Shown: positions 37,001 to 52,000 of the stretch, piece by piece
Position numbering within the stretch: position 1 is the stretch's first letter
How the letters are laid out: each line of letters starts with the position of its first letter
Translations under genes and position numbers: made by a program
Notes under the pieces: model-generated
What the model saw: the letters and a program-made list of their open reading frames with translations, nothing else
Databases searched by the model: none
What the model was told of the DNA's origin: nothing
Assembly: GCF_921293095.1 (NCBI RefSeq)
Contig: NW_025791658.1
Span: forward strand, 4,588,001-4,652,000
Direction of reading: 5' to 3'
Origin: Ischnura elegans
Lineage: Eukaryota > Arthropoda > Insecta > Odonata > Coenagrionidae
Length of the DNA stretch: 64,000 nucleotides

Positions 37001-40000
37001 GATTGTCTTCATCAGACCATCGTGCCTCAAAATGTGGCCAACTAAGTTGTCCCTTCTTCTGCTTAATGTTTTTAGGAGGCTTCTCTTTTCTCCTACTCTC
37101 CTTAGCACTTCCTGGTTACTCACACGGTCAATCCATTTTATCTTCATCATTCTTCGGTAGCACCACATTTCGAATGCTTCCACTCTTGACTTCTCTGCTG
37201 CTGTCAACGTCCAAAGTTTCCTATTGTTTATATATATAATCTTCAGTTTTTTTTTGTTTGCCCCCCCCCCCCCCCCTGCGTGGGGAGGAGTGTGATGTAA
37301 AGGCTGAGTGATCGTCAATTGTTACCCAATAAAGGAGAAGGCGCCAATCCTTTTGGCAGTCTTCTTGGATGCTATAATCACGGTCACATCATTCAATGGG
37401 ACATTACACTATGGTTGTTATTATTAACGTTAAAATACTGACAATAACATTTTCACAAATAGGTACTCTATCACAGAATTGGTCTAAAATTTTTATTTAA
37501 ACCTCTTAGTGCATTAACGTTACTATTTTAAAAATAAAATTTAGTTCCAAGTCATTATTAGATTTTAAGAAAATGTTTAAACATTTAAGTATTTTCACCT
37601 GCACGGTGTTACGCCTTCTTCATAGGAAATACATGCATAAACACTGATATAAACGCACCATGGGCTACTTTGCTGACGTGCGATATTGAGGACGTTCCAT
37701 GGAAAATGGCTAGCCAAATCTCTACTATTTTTTGGGGTGTTGAGAAGGGGTGATGTGAGGGAATTTGATGGGCCATCATGATCTATTGGTAATAATTATA
37801 TTGAACAGTAGAGTATTGATCGATCGGCAATCCACGGATTCCCAGCAGATGGAGAGCGGAGCACACGGATGGAACTCAAACAGTGATGGGTGTAAACTAT
37901 TAAACCAAGTGTCAGCCATGCCATCAGGAGTGAGCAATAAACACCTATGTTCCATTTGTCTTTGTTTCATTCAAGTGCAACATTACTGCAGTAGTTGCTG
38001 ACAAAGTCATATTCAACAAGTGAAAGAAAATATGACTAATCACCATTACATCAAAGTGTGTCTGGTGCTGGGATTGGAAGATAAAGAGTGAAGCATTATA
38101 TAAACACAGATCACCTGGCTTATGAGCCAAGGGATCGTGGCACAGCTTTTATGTACCTACAAATGCCAATGATGAAGCACTACCTGGTAGATTCAATCAA
38201 TTCATGCTAAAGTTTCATGACAAAATTCTTGTTGAAGAGCAGAAATTCAAAGAGGAGAGATTTTTCAAGGCTCTAAGCCGTTATTGCTCATTCATTACCC
38301 TAATTATAATGGAAATTGCAACATGTGTTAAATTGCTCACTGACTAGCAACAATTTAAAACTGAAAAAATCTTGATTCAACAATAACTTCAAAGTGTTCA
38401 AGGTTATTGACCTTCCAAAGCAGATCAAAAATACTCAATCGTGAATCACAAGAGGTTGCGTGAATCCGCTTATGTTTACATTTTATTTTAGCGTCAAATT
38501 GTGAACACATGTTTTCATCAATATCTAAGATATGCTGAGTATTAAAGATGACTTTATAGAGATAGCAATGGCAGTACTGTACCTCCCAGCAGTAACCTCG
38601 CCTGCATGGCTGAGAAACTTTGATGCCTCCATACGGTCCAAAGCGCAGGCCCTGTGGCAGCTTCTCCTTGCTCCAAACCCCCAGGCCAGCTACCGTAATT
38701 TGGGAAGGTGCAATATGGAGGGAGCTCGGAACTGTCTTTATGGCATACTTGGGATCAGGCTTCACTCCTGAACCACTGGCAACCTAGAGATGAAGAAAAC
38801 AACTTGAGTTACCAGAGAAATACTTTTATCAGAGTTCAAAGAATGAAGTCAAGTTTAGAAGTAACAGAAATTTGATGAAAATGAAAAATGATAAAGATGA
38901 AATGGATACATAGATTGCATAATGAGGAAGTTTCAAGAAGAGTGTGAGAGGGGATCAATCTTATGAAAACCAATAAGGAAAAGATGGAACAACTTCGGTC
39001 ACATCAAGAGATAGGATGGCCTGAGGAAGACCATCATTTTATTTTGAAAAGCATGTGAAGGCACCAAATGACTAACATAGGACACACTATTCAGGTAAAT
39101 ATAATTAGGTTAGCTGATGGGAAAGCAGTATGGAGAGATTCATCAAAATAATCTTCAGATATTTACTTATGGTGATGATATATGTTACAACTTACACAAA
39201 CATAAGAGTCAACATTGGCTTTAAAATCTTCGGTTGTTATTCACAGAAAAATTGCCTACATGAGACTTCCTTATATTTTTTTTAATTTTCCCAAAACTTA
39301 AGCCACAAAATTAGGGGGGGAACATATTCAGTGGGGGACAATACTCAGAGAAATATGGTATATTGAAATCTGGCAAATACGGTGAAGATTACTTAGGAAA
39401 GACTGGCTGAACTATCAAAACTACAGTGAAAGAACACGCATTAGGCTAGGCTAATCTTAAAAATCAGTTATCACCTAGCACAGCCTAACACAAGACCGCT
39501 GTATTGGCTTTGACGAAATGGAATTGATCTGCAGAGAGATATTGGGATGTATGATAAAAGAAGCCACTGAGATACCAATGGAGGTGAAGAATTTAAATAT
39601 TAAAATTTAATCGGGGTTCCCACTCTAACTACATTATAAAATTCACGGTTTTTTCCAGGTTTTCACAGTCTAAATATCATCAAATTCACGGTCTGTTGGT
39701 AAGGCATTTTAGGCAGAAATATTGATTGCGTAACAATCATCAGCCGCACGTTAACTACAAATTTAACAAACGCGACAGATGCCTTGAATGCAATAGCAGC
39801 AATGACAGTGCTATCTCTCATGACGTCACCTACAGTTAGCAAAATTCATGTCCGGCTAAAAGGGTGTGTGTGGGAAAATGGAGAGAGCAGGGTGGCAGGG
39901 AAGTGAAGAAGTGCCTGATTTTTTGCCAGGATTAACGTCTTCCAATCGCAGGCTTAAGGTCAATGTGCTGTCATGGCACACACGGACCAATTAATAGTTG

Positions 40001-43000
40001 CGCTTTCGAATACACGTGTGCAGGTAAATGCATGGACAGTATCTGCACGTGACTCGGCCTTGAAATACGATCGAAACATCAATTTCTCTTTTAATCTGTC
40101 TATCGTAGTTCTAAAATCAAGTTTGAGATATTTTTAAGGTCTTATGACGAAATTCACGGCTATTTCCAGGTTTTTTCACGGCGGACGAAATTCACGGCTG
40201 GGATAAAGGTGGGAGGAATGATGTTCAAATGATGTTCGTGAATGACCTTGAAACATGATAGGAATATCGTTTTTTTTTTCTTTTAACCCATCTCTTGTTG
40301 TTCTACAATCAAGTTTGAGAGATTTTTAAGGTTTTATGACAAAATTCATGGCTTTTTCCAGGTTTTTTCACGGTAGACGAAATTCACGGTTTTAAGGTTT
40401 TCACCGTTGAGTGGGAACCCTGTTAATGATTAACAGCAGAAGAACTTCCTCGGTTGGAAACCCAAGAAGAAGTCATCACAACAGAATCACAGCTTTTTAA
40501 GATTGTTCAAATTTTGTACACAAAAGGTGAACGGTTGACTTAGGAAACTTTTTTTTGATAGCATAATACAGTGGAACCTCGATAAAACGACACCCCACAG
40601 TGCACCAATAAACACTCGCTATAGCGATTTGTCGCTTTACCGTAGGTGGTGCAAATAATAGCCAATATACCTCATATTACTCCTTTATTTTTATTTTCTC
40701 GCTTAGACGTTTTTGGTGTTTTTTTGGCCATGGTGTGTTCCATCAAATGCTTTCTATTCACGCAACTCATGGACGTGCGGGTATGCTGACGACTGCTTTC
40801 TGCCGCCCGAGGAACCAAAGAAGATCAAGCATTCGCGAATGCTAATGCCACAATATTTTTACCAAAATTAACTACTTATTTATCGAACGATAGTTTACCA
40901 CATAAATTTGAGACTGAGCACTCCATTAACTTCATTTCTAACAGATCGCTAGCAATTACAGAGATTAAGGAGTCTTGGTGTAAGTTTTTCCGGCGTTGAA
41001 ACCCTCGCTATGGCGAGAGCCAACACCATAAGGGCCTCGTAAAAACGAAATTTTTAACATGCTTATTATAGGATCAATTGACTATCTATCGCTAATAGGC
41101 TATCTCTCGTAATAGCGGGGGTCTCGCTATAGCCCGTACTCGCTTTAACGATGTTCCACTGTATGTAAATATTCTGGAATAAACTCCATTCGAAGAACTT
41201 CAAGGAGAAAAAACTATTGTTACTGTTGGGGAGAGAGTTAACCGCTCAAAACAGTGATACTCTGAAAAATGTTTCAGACATTTTGGGCCAGTTTCATAAT
41301 GTCTGGTTAGCCTTAACCGGAACATGGCACAGCCAAAACCTTAGGTGGAGAATGTTAGTTAGCTACAATAAGTAAAAGTAGTTCAAAATAAAGTTTCATT
41401 TTACTTATGATCTCCAACGCAAGGATGAGTTAACTCCAGTTTTCATTCTGCGCAAAATTTTAACCAGACATGGCTGAAAGTGTCAGATCCAATTTTGAAT
41501 TTTCCCCCTCATGGAATTTTAAATTTTCCTTTTCCAAGAAGATGAATACATATGATAAATGACCCAAAATAGTGGCTATGATATGATATGATATATTTAG
41601 AGAAGGCAACCGACAGCCGAGGTTATTTGTGGCACGAGTGATGGGCAGGTGCCCAGTAAACATACAGAGCTGATGCAGTACTGCATCAGTCCTGCTAGTA
41701 CAGCACATAACAACTGAAGCACGTCAGCAGTACCCCAGCAGCACTCTCATTAAGTGCAGCCGCAAGTTGTGGACGCACTGCCACAGCAATGTCAACAGTG
41801 TCTTTTGAATAAGACTCTTTATGCTATAGAGGCGCTACGTGGTGACAAAAATCCTTATCTGTGAGTGCTAGCGAGAGAGGCAAGAGTGCATATAGAGGTT
41901 AAGGAAAAGTAAGAGAACTGAAAGGTAGGTGATTAATTTCATAATGCTATTTCATTATAGTGATTAAGTGCAATTATTTTATTACAACTTTTTAGTAGAT
42001 TTACCCTCTGTGAGTTTCTAATTAATTTTACTGGGTAATGGTAATTTTATGCAGTCTCTCAAGTTGCAATGTCATAATGGGTGTGTGTGTTACTGTATTT
42101 TTCAAGAATCTATGTTTCAAAAATGTTTCCATGTATAAATTGTTATTTTTTTGCTGAAATGGGTATCCTTTGATTCATTTCAGATGTATTCTATAGAAAG
42201 CCAGCTCTTTCCCACATGAGCACAGTGAAAATTGAAAAGGAAATTGGGAAGAGGTTTAGGCAGACTGGAACAAGGATGGAACAAGGAGGGTCCAGTTAAA
42301 GGCTGCCACTGATCTTATACTTTAAAGACCATAATGATGAATAAAGTCATGCATTGTAGCCCTGTGTTTTCAATTTATTCTTATTGCCCCTTATACTTAG
42401 TTAGTTTAGTGCTTTATTAGTGCTTTTGACGATTACTAGTTGCACATCAGGGATTCATTTTCAGCCATTCTAACATGCATTTGAAGCGATCGTGGCACAC
42501 TTGTGCAGCGCTCCTGACACCCATTTGCAGCGCATCTGACATGCAAAAAAGGGGAGTTTAGGAGTACTAGACACACTGCAGCAGTGCCTTCGCCACTGCT
42601 ACAGCACTGGTGCATCAGATGTGCATCAGCAGCTTTTTGTGTTCACTGGGCAGGGAAGGGAGGAGAGAAACTAGGCATCACCACTGCTCTCTGCTCTGAA
42701 CGAAAGATACCAAGGAAATGAAGGGAGGGCCTTAGAAGACCATGGCTTAGTGGCCCAACCAACAGATGGATTGTTATGTTTGAAGTGTTTTCCACACAAC
42801 ATTCAAGCAAGAGTCAGGTGACCTCTGAAAATTCACTATCACTGTCATGGTTTGAACATGCATCTCCAGGGAAGAAATAAGTTTGCCAAAGGATTAATCC
42901 ATATCTAACATGTATAAACTTGGGATGGACGGATCCAGGATTATTTTATGGATACAGATCCGGATCAGATACTTTATTTCAAGTGTCGGATCTTCGGATA

Positions 43001-46000
43001 TTTTCAGATCCGAATGCATTTTTAATTGCCTGCCATAATAGAAAGTAATTATTCAAGTTTCAACTACGTACTTACAGTCAATTAAAGGAATGCTATTTAG
43101 ATTGCCATACACATTTAAATATTGTTTATAAATAAAAATCAATTTTAAGACCTTTCAAGTTATTTTTTTAAATACTCTTTAGATGGTCAGGATCATAGCT
43201 TGCATTTGGCAATGAAATTAGTTTTCAATCTGCTGGTAAACTGATTGATTGTGCACTTCTTTCCCTCACAAACTTTTTCCCCAAAATTTATCACTTTCTC
43301 ACAACATACTGACTTGTTTCTTTACGCACAATAGGGTGGTTTCCTATTATTTTTTTATTGCCTAAATCGAAAGATTATTACTCCTGGAGTACGTATTTCA
43401 CGCTTTTAGATTTTTAAATGACGATATCTATTTTTCGCAATTAAATGAAAAGTGAACATTTTCAAGTGCGCGAAAGCGCGACGCGTAAGTAGGAATGATG
43501 GGAAAAAGTCCGTGTGACGCATTTCTGGTTCCCCCTCTCGCCTTATGAGGTGACCTTGGGAGAGGCTCTGAGCGCTGATACGACGCAGGATGCTAGCGGG
43601 TAGCTGAGTACCATGCTATCTGGTAGCGCTTGGCTTAAAAAAGGTTTATTAATACCTTATCAAACGAAGAAAACTTTCTGACCTTAGCCAGTTTTAATAG
43701 GTTATTATTAAGACATGTTTCCCTGAGCTCTGTGTCTCTTGCATGCATTGGTAACCTCAGACGATGTATAACTGCTATCCTCTCGTGTAGAAACTAGGTC
43801 CCTGTGACGTCACGTGGAGTGGCATCGCATGGGCGCCAATCTGGCCTTTTTCAAATGAGGATAAAATTTGGCCCTTGCCATTCGTCTAAACCGGTATTTC
43901 TAAAACCAAATAATTTGTGTATTATGAATACACTAATGGTGGGTAACGAATCGCAATCAATGCCTTCCATTTTCTTCGATGAAAGAAACTACCCTATTCT
44001 GATTATTGGGATAGTCTTGTTGTGACTAAAAAAACTTAGTGTCAATCAATTACAGCTTAAAAAAAGGAAACTCTTAGAAATGCATTGCGTTTGGTCTCAT
44101 TCTGTTTTGAATCTCGTGCATGGTCTACAATTTCCAAAAGTTATCGATACATCTTTGGCCCAAGTCAGTCACTCTCCGAGCATTTGTCTTCCAGAAAATG
44201 AGAATTGAAACGGGTAGAAAAAAAAAGTCACTGGGCGAGATGGGGTTGGGCTGAAACACATTTTCATTATTCTCGTGTAACTAATTGATATTTTCCTTTT
44301 GAAGAAATAATGATTTATGGTCCGTGTGGTCTTGAAAGGAAAAAAATCAGAGGTACAGGCTAATGGAGGGCCGAGGTAGTTTTTTGACACATGTGACATA
44401 CAGATACACTCCCAATTATCCGGGCTAAAGATGGGGAGAGACGGCACGAATAATCGGAAAGCACGGATAACCCAAACTTTCTCTTTAGTGACTTGCAATG
44501 TTCTTAATTTACCTAAAACAAACAATGTAATATTATTTATGCAGGTATTCTGTTATTTTAGAGTGCTTCCCGGACTCAATGAGAGCTTTCTTCGCCAGTT
44601 TGCGATCTTTTTAGTGGCAATAACATCGCTGTACTCGTATTACTAATGCTCCATGTAAGGCCTGGTTTTGAAAACCACACATCGGTGGCTGTGTGATCAC
44701 CGATACAGAAAAGTGGTTTGCACAAATGCTTCAAAACCACTGCTCGACGTTGGAAACTACACTGTCAGGCACCACGCCACGTTGTCGCGTCTCGCTCAAG
44801 TTGCCCGAGTATCAACTGCTGCGGGACGTGTATCCGTCATCACGGAGCGCGGTCGCGCACTGCGAGGCTTGGAAAAGAGGAACATGGTGCTCCCGTGAAT
44901 GCAGCTAGAGCGCGATCGCTTCCGTTTTACAAAGGGGATTCTAACGGAAATAATAAGCCCAGTGTATCCTAGCATTAATGCAGTAATTCTGATGATTTTG
45001 CATCCAATTTTATTTTTTTTTATAAAGATCACAAAAAAATTAAGCGAGAGTGAAAATCATGCACGGATAATCCGCAACCCGGATAAACCGAAGCCGGATA
45101 ATCGGGAGTCTGCCGTAGTTACTTTTGACATGGTTATTATTCAACGTCACTCAGATTCCGCTGACGGTTGTTCAATCTCTTATTATCTGTTCATTTTATC
45201 TCTGCGGGTCAGCTTTCATGAGATCCCGGACACTATCGGAGGGCCTCGCTGAAGGGGGAGGGGCCTCGCTGAAGGGGAAGGGGTAGTACCGAGAGAGAGA
45301 GAGCAGGAGCGACCTTAACGTTGCCAAATGTAAACAGGCGCCCTAGTGTCCCACTGAAAAGGTGTGACGCATACGTGGCCACAGATATTTTGGGCCCGAT
45401 ATGCAAAAAGAATGGAGAAAAGTAGCACGACGGGTATTTTATTAAATAATTTATTTTGTAACTTATTGCTGGAGTGGTGTGGCTAATAAATCAACCTCCT
45501 CGTCTTCCCTCCCGTCATTGTCTTAATTTTCGGAGTCACTTTCGGAGCCTTCAATAAACACGCTCGGATGTTACTCTTTTAAATCAGAGGTATACAAAAC
45601 TATATAGGTTGTAATACCCAAAAGTAAATACAGAGTTGAGGAAAAGGGTTAGGGTTTGGTAATAAAGGGATCGGAAAAGTACTGAGAGGGAATAGTTGGA
45701 GGGAGGGAGTCGGTGCTGATGGGAATGCAAAAGGTGAATAAATATTTTCTGGAAAGGCGATGGAAAAGGATTGAAGTGGAAGAATAAGGAACAGTAAGTT
45801 ATAAGTTGGATTTAAATGGAAGAATCAAAGAGCACCAAGAGAACGCGCGAGATTTGGCAACACAGCAAGCAGATTCACGAAGTTGACACGACGGTGGTCT
45901 GAGAGCGACTGAAATTCCGAAGTGCTAGGCCACGCCTACTGTCTGCTGATTGGGAGAGGGAAAGTCACGTGTAGATAAACTTTCCCTCCTCTCACCCCAA

Positions 46001-49000
46001 CTCGGTTAAGCCACACCAGCTCACCCGCAAAGATAAAGTGAACAGACCTTAAAAAGTGTCACAATTGCCTATAATATTTTGCCGTAAAATTTTCTGCGGC
46101 TGAAATTCTGTTGCATAACCCCTAGCGAGATTTTAAACAAAATGGTTCACGAGTAGGACAAGCATCGCAATGTGATGGTGAATGCACAGAGAGGATAGGA
46201 ACTCTTCCCATTCCCCCTTATGGGACGACGTGAGGGGAAGGTATGTCTCGATTTTAACCAAAGAAAAACACCTGCAATTTCATAAATGATTCTCTATATT
46301 TCTGCCACAGAAACTAAATTTAATTACATAAGACACCTTATATCTAACAGACACTTTTAGAAAATTACAAATATTGAGAGCATCAACGGAATCTGGTGGA
46401 ATGCATCCAATATACAGGCTGGGTAAACACCGTACACTACCACTGTCTTTAAGCATAACCCAAATGTCTTTGTAAGCAGCATTCGCATCTTTCAGCAAAT
46501 AGTCTTTGCATTTTAAATACTTTTTGCAACCAGGATATAGCAACAATCGAGTATTAACATGTCTTGAATACTTAGAATTGTCTATATCAGTATAGTCACC
46601 AACTTGTATAGCAGCAGGAACAGTATATACTTTATAATCTTCTGCATTATAAAGTCTACTAATGAATTTAGTGAACACAGCTTTCGCATCTTTCTCAACA
46701 AGAGCTGCGGTAACGGCATCTTCTTTACTCGGAGTAGGAAGAGCGGTACCCCAGGCAAGATCATTGACATATTTTTTAGCGACCTGATCAGCATTTTCCC
46801 CATAATAATCAAATTCCTCCACGGAAGAACTTAACTGTTTGACATAAACCTTTATATTTCGTATCATGAATCTAGAATATTGTTCACAAAACCCTTTTAA
46901 CTCATGAGAACAAGATAAACAAACGACTCCAATCTAAACGCCTCAATTCAGTCTGCCACGTATCGTTCACTAAGTAAAAATAACGATGCATTCCCTGAAG
47001 CATCCATTAAAATTTCAGATCAAGATCCAATGTCTTCAGCTACTTCGGATCCAAGAATCTGGTGAAGGGTAATATCCACAGATATTAGGATCCAAGGTAT
47101 ACGATCTGGCCATCCCTAGTATAAACCACAGGTTGTCAAAAAGTAATTTTAAAAAGCCAATCATGCTGTTGATAATTCAAGGTGTTTACTCCTCACATAT
47201 GGAATCTGTACTTGTCATTCTCAGAGAAATCTTACAAATCAATATACCGTACGCAATCTTATCAATCGCTTGAGTTCACATAATGTAAAGTCAAGTAAGA
47301 GTTTCAAAAAAGTTACACAGAATATCATACATTGTTCAATGTGTCTTCAATTGAATATGAATGCTTAAAACCACCTTTAAAGAATGCTTACAAATCAAAA
47401 TGCTATTCAAAATCTTCATCTATGAATACATCTATGGAACAACGAGCTCACATAAAGTTTAGCCATATAAGACTTCAGGCACGCCGACTTACAAAAAATA
47501 TTGGGGGGGCCCAAACCGGGCATCTTTTCCCGGAAAATTTTAAAAGTAGTGAATTGTAAGTCTTTTATGCATTTTATAAGAGTCATATGATCAAAGTTAG
47601 AACCCTGATAACTCTAATCTCGATATCTGGACACTCCGGGGAAAATCGACAAGCCTGACACTTTTTTCCTCACACCCATAACGAATTATTGGGGGGGCTC
47701 GGGCCCCCTCAAGCCCCATGGAGTCGGCGCCACTGTAAGACTTTCAAAAAAGTTACAGAAACTAGGCATTACCTCAGCATCTTCAATAATAGTTAATGGA
47801 CCGTGTTGTGGACAGTCACCTTCCCATTCCATCTGACAGTCATCGCAATCTGTTCAATGGAGAAGAATATATTTTAATTGCGATGCATAAAAAAGAATTA
47901 TTACATTCCTGATGTTATACTTTTCCATATCAATTACGTATTTTCCATTTCATGATTGAGCCAATTTTCAATACAGATACATAAAAATGTAGAATTCCAG
48001 CCAAAAAGTTGAAGTTACTTACATCAGCATAAGATCCATGTATATACACCTTAAATGTTTGAGCACCAATTACAATTGATATGATTTATCACCAATAAAA
48101 GTTAACAATTAAACTTGCCCAAACATGGATTCTCACTTATTTAAGTGTACCGGGACTAGCTACGGTGATAACTTTTTACGGAGTCACCCGCAATGCACAA
48201 ATAGTGCGAAAAATCCACAGAGGAAAAATCATTCGCCTTGACCGGGATTCGAACCCGGATCCCTCGATTTCCGGTTGAGTGCTTTAGCCAGTTAAGCTAC
48301 CGAGGCGTCATTCTCCCCTGTGGAATAGTCCACAAATTTCCACGGGGGAGAATGACGCCTCGGTAGCTTAACTGGCTAAAGCACTCGATCGGAAATCGAG
48401 GGATCCAGGTTCGAATCCCGGTCAAGGCGAATGATTTTTCCTCTGTGGATTTTTCGCACTATGGATTCTCACAATAGGGATTGCATTTAATAAGGTTACC
48501 AAATTCATTTGGTGGTATCTGCAGTATGATTCATCAATTTTATTTCTTCACTGTGGGAAAATGCTAAACCTTAAACCATACAAATTTTTGGCAGAAAAAA
48601 ATCCACCAACTCTGGGTAAAATATTCCACCACATTAATGAACTGATCAAAGAAATTATATCACCTCAAAGCCACCACCTTAAGAATTTAAAGTAAAACAA
48701 GATATAAAATTTCTCTTAAATGAAAAAATGGGAGGGCACATGCCCCGATGCCCACTCGCTAAATCCGCATATGAATATAAGAATCACCATGCCATTTCAT
48801 CCATCAGGTACATATTTATGCATATCAGTTATGACCTGGTCAAACAAATACAGAGGTTTATAGTATAAAAAAAGGAAATATATAAACATTAAAGAAACAT
48901 GTAAGGGCAAAAGCATTGGACCAGAAGTGCAAATGATAAGTACCACTTGTTAGAAGAAAAAAAATGAATGAAAAGAAATTCCATCCAAAACAAAAATGCT

Positions 49001-52000
49001 GGGAATGCTGTGTGGACAAAATAAATGGTTGCCTATACTGGAAACATACTTAAAGGGACATTCTTAAGGGACTTAACTACACACTCCATCATCAAGGCAA
49101 TTTTGTTGTGATTGTTTTTGTTTGAATATGGCTGGTAATCTCCCAACTATCGTATTACTGTATTCATTTGTTTTTTTGTTCTTCACCGGAAGTTTGTTCT
49201 TTTAATAAATTGCAGTTTCGCCATGTTATTCAACACGTGTGGTCGTGTTCATTTACCACTCCTCCTGAATCTAAAACCATCGTCCCCCCAGTAACTATTT
49301 ACAACAGGTTATGGGCCCATCGCACTTTCCACTGCGCTGCTGAATTCAGATTTCTTTATTTTTGTGGTAAACCGTGTGGTAGCAAAGATGCAAGAATCTC
49401 AGGTCACTTCGCAGGCGTATGGTTTCGAAAAACTCGTTGGGCGGGAAAACTATTATGACTGGTCGTTCGCGATGACGAACTATTTACGTCGTAATGGATT
49501 GTGGAGTTGTGTCCAGGGAAGTGATAATGGCGAAGGTAAAGAACGTAGGGACGAGAAAGCTTTAGCAGACATTTGCCTTATGGTGCAGCCTGTGGTATAT
49601 CCCCATGTAAGGCCAGCTAAAACGGCAAAGGATGCCTGGAATGCTTTATCCAAGGCATATGAGGATAAAGGCAAGTGGCGGTATGTATCCCTGCTTCGTT
49701 CTATGTGCCAAATGAGGCTAGAAAAGTTCGAAACCATGGACACTTATATCAGCGAGGTGATAATGTTGGCACACAAGCTCGAGGGTATCGGTGAGCCGAT
49801 GGCGGAAAACTTTGTTGCAGCAATGTTGCTTCAGGGGCTGCCAAATTCGTATGACAATCTTGTCATGGCCATCACGAGTGGGGAGAATGTCTTAAATTTG
49901 GATCGTGTGAAGACGATTTTGTTAGACGAAAGCTACCGGAAGAGCGTGAGTGCCGGTCAAAATGCGAGTGTTCCCGAAACCACTGCCCTGTATTCCAAGG
50001 GCAAGAAGTACAACTCTTCGACCATGGCTGGGAGTTCATCAGTTGTGAAGGCGTGGAAGTGCTGGAACTGTGGTGAAAAGGGGCATCTTAAAACACAATG
50101 CCCGCAGTCGCAGAAGAAGAGGGATCCGAACGAGAACAGAGCCGAGGTTAAGGGAGAGAAGAAAGGAGAAAATAGGAAACCGCTGAGAAGTCTTCTGTGT
50201 GCCCTGTCGGCTGCATCGTGTGACTCAGATTGGTTTGTAGATTCCGGAGCATCCGTGCATATGTCACCCCATGAAGACCGTATGCATGATTATTGTCGTG
50301 ACGTTGACGGTCATATTGAGATTACTGTCGGAAATAACGGTAAGCTTAAAAGCAGAGGTGTTGGATCTGTGAACCTAAATGTAAGTGATCACATTTGTGA
50401 ACTTAAACATGTTGTGCATGTTCCTGGATTGAAAGAAAATTTGATTTCTGTAAGTCAAGTTGCCGACAAAGGGATCACTGTTGTTTATGATAAAAAGGGT
50501 TGTAAAATGTATGATGATGACTTTGTCTGTAATGGTACAGAACTAGCTACTGCAAGTAGAACGAGTAATGGGTTATACCGTTTGGATGTTAAATCAAAGC
50601 AGGCATTTGTGTGCAATATTAATGATTATGAATTGTGGCATCAAAGAATGGGTCATTTGGGTATGCAAAATATGATATTGTTGCGGGACAAATTAAGTGA
50701 TTGCATTGATTTCAAGTATGAACCTGCTGATGATTGTAATGCTTGTGTTCTTGGAAAACAGCACAGAAATCCTTTTCCCAAGGAAGGAGGTACTAGGGCA
50801 GATGAGGTACTAGGTCTTGTTCACTCTGATCTGTGTGATTTTGGTTCTAATGTAAAGTCATGGAGTGGGTCAAGGTACATTCTTACTTTGATAGATGATT
50901 TCTCCCGCAGAACGACTGTTTATTTCTTAAAGAGCAAGTCTGAAACCAAGCAGAGAGTGATTGATTTTGTCAATATGGCTGAAAATGTAACTGGTAAAAG
51001 GTTGAAAATTTTCAGGTCTGATAATGGAACTGAGTTCTTGAGTGATGAGTTACAGAATTTCTTTAAAAGTAGAGGAATCACACATCAGAGAACTGTAAGG
51101 TATACTCCACAGCAAAATGGTGTAGCAGAGAGACTGAATCGCACCATTCTGGAGAAAGTGCGATGCATGCTCTTTCACGCAGGAAGTCCTAAGCAGATGT
51201 GGGCAGAAGCAGCTAACACTGCTGTGTACTTATTAAACAGAAGCCCCCACAGGAGTGTCCCTGACAATGTCCCTGAGGTCCTGTGGTCAGGTAAGAAAGT
51301 CAGCTATGATCAGCTCAAGGTGTTTGGTTCTGATGCATATGCTCTAATCCCTGAGGAAATAAGGGGGGATAAACTAAATCCTAGGAGCAAGAAAATGGTC
51401 TTTGTGGGTTACTCTTCAGCTTCCAAGGGGTATCGTTTGTTTAATCCTGAAAACCCGAGAGAAATTCTTGTTGCTCGTGATGTTAAATTCATTGAAAATA
51501 GTTTCACTGCAATTAAGGCTATTGGTAAAGGGAAGAAGGGTTCTTTCAGTATGCCTGTGCCTGTAAACTTAGATGATGATTTGCCATTTACTTCAGTGTG
51601 TAATGTCAGTGATGATGTTCATTGTCAGAGTGAAACAAATGCCAATGTCAATCACATTCATGGAGCAGAGAATGATATTGAAAATCTGTCTTTTGCGGAT
51701 GCAAATGAGGTGCAAATAAATCCTGGAAATAATGTCGATGAAGGTGAAAGGAGGTATCCTATGAGGGAAAGGCAAAGGAAGGAATTTCCTGGTTTTGAGT
51801 TATATTTAGCATGTGATGAAAAGGTAGAACCTACATCAGTTACCGAGGCATTAAATGGTACTGATAAAATTCATTGGAAAGAAGCTATGGAAAGAGAGAT
51901 CAGTTCTTTTCAGGAAAACGATGTGTGGGATCTTGTAGACAGACCTAAGGGTGGAAATATAGTGCAATGCAAATGGGTTTTTAAATTGAAGCGGAATGGG

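Larger units (their letters stand above)
42920..47118. mobile_element. hAT-type element (family F) with nested insertions
   Basis: Ends TTGGGATGGACGGATCC and GGCCATCCCTA, flanked by a perfect 8-bp duplication GTATAAAC (42912-42919, 47119-47126). That duplication size is the hAT hallmark. Inside lie family B (43334-43994), family E (44401-45115) and an open frame of 195 codons. No hAT transposase is recognised. The whole sits in intron 5 of the PRDM9-like gene. Confidence 0.85.
48201..48463. repeat. tRNA-derived palindrome in intron 4
   Basis: Two near-identical arms of about 125 bases in opposite orientation, around a roughly 13-base centre near 48326-48338. Each arm carries a tRNA-like block, a GGGGAGAATGACG spacer and an outer CTCTGTGGATTTTTCGCACT end. 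It is a foldback repeat, probably tRNA-derived. Confidence 0.85.

Noticed and set aside
43804..44025. ORF of ~70 codons repeated in several places (30823, 43804, 63880 minus)
   Set aside because: It is the same stretch of family B in each place. It breaks in other copies and resembles no protein; a by-product of repeat conservation.
44668..44972. Several overlapping GC-rich ORFs inside family E
   Set aside because: All three frames are open together, which is composition and not coding; no transposase motif.
48234..48429. Functional tRNA-Ser pair
   Set aside because: C33, an acceptor mismatch, no long variable arm and the palindromic setting all argue against a working tRNA.
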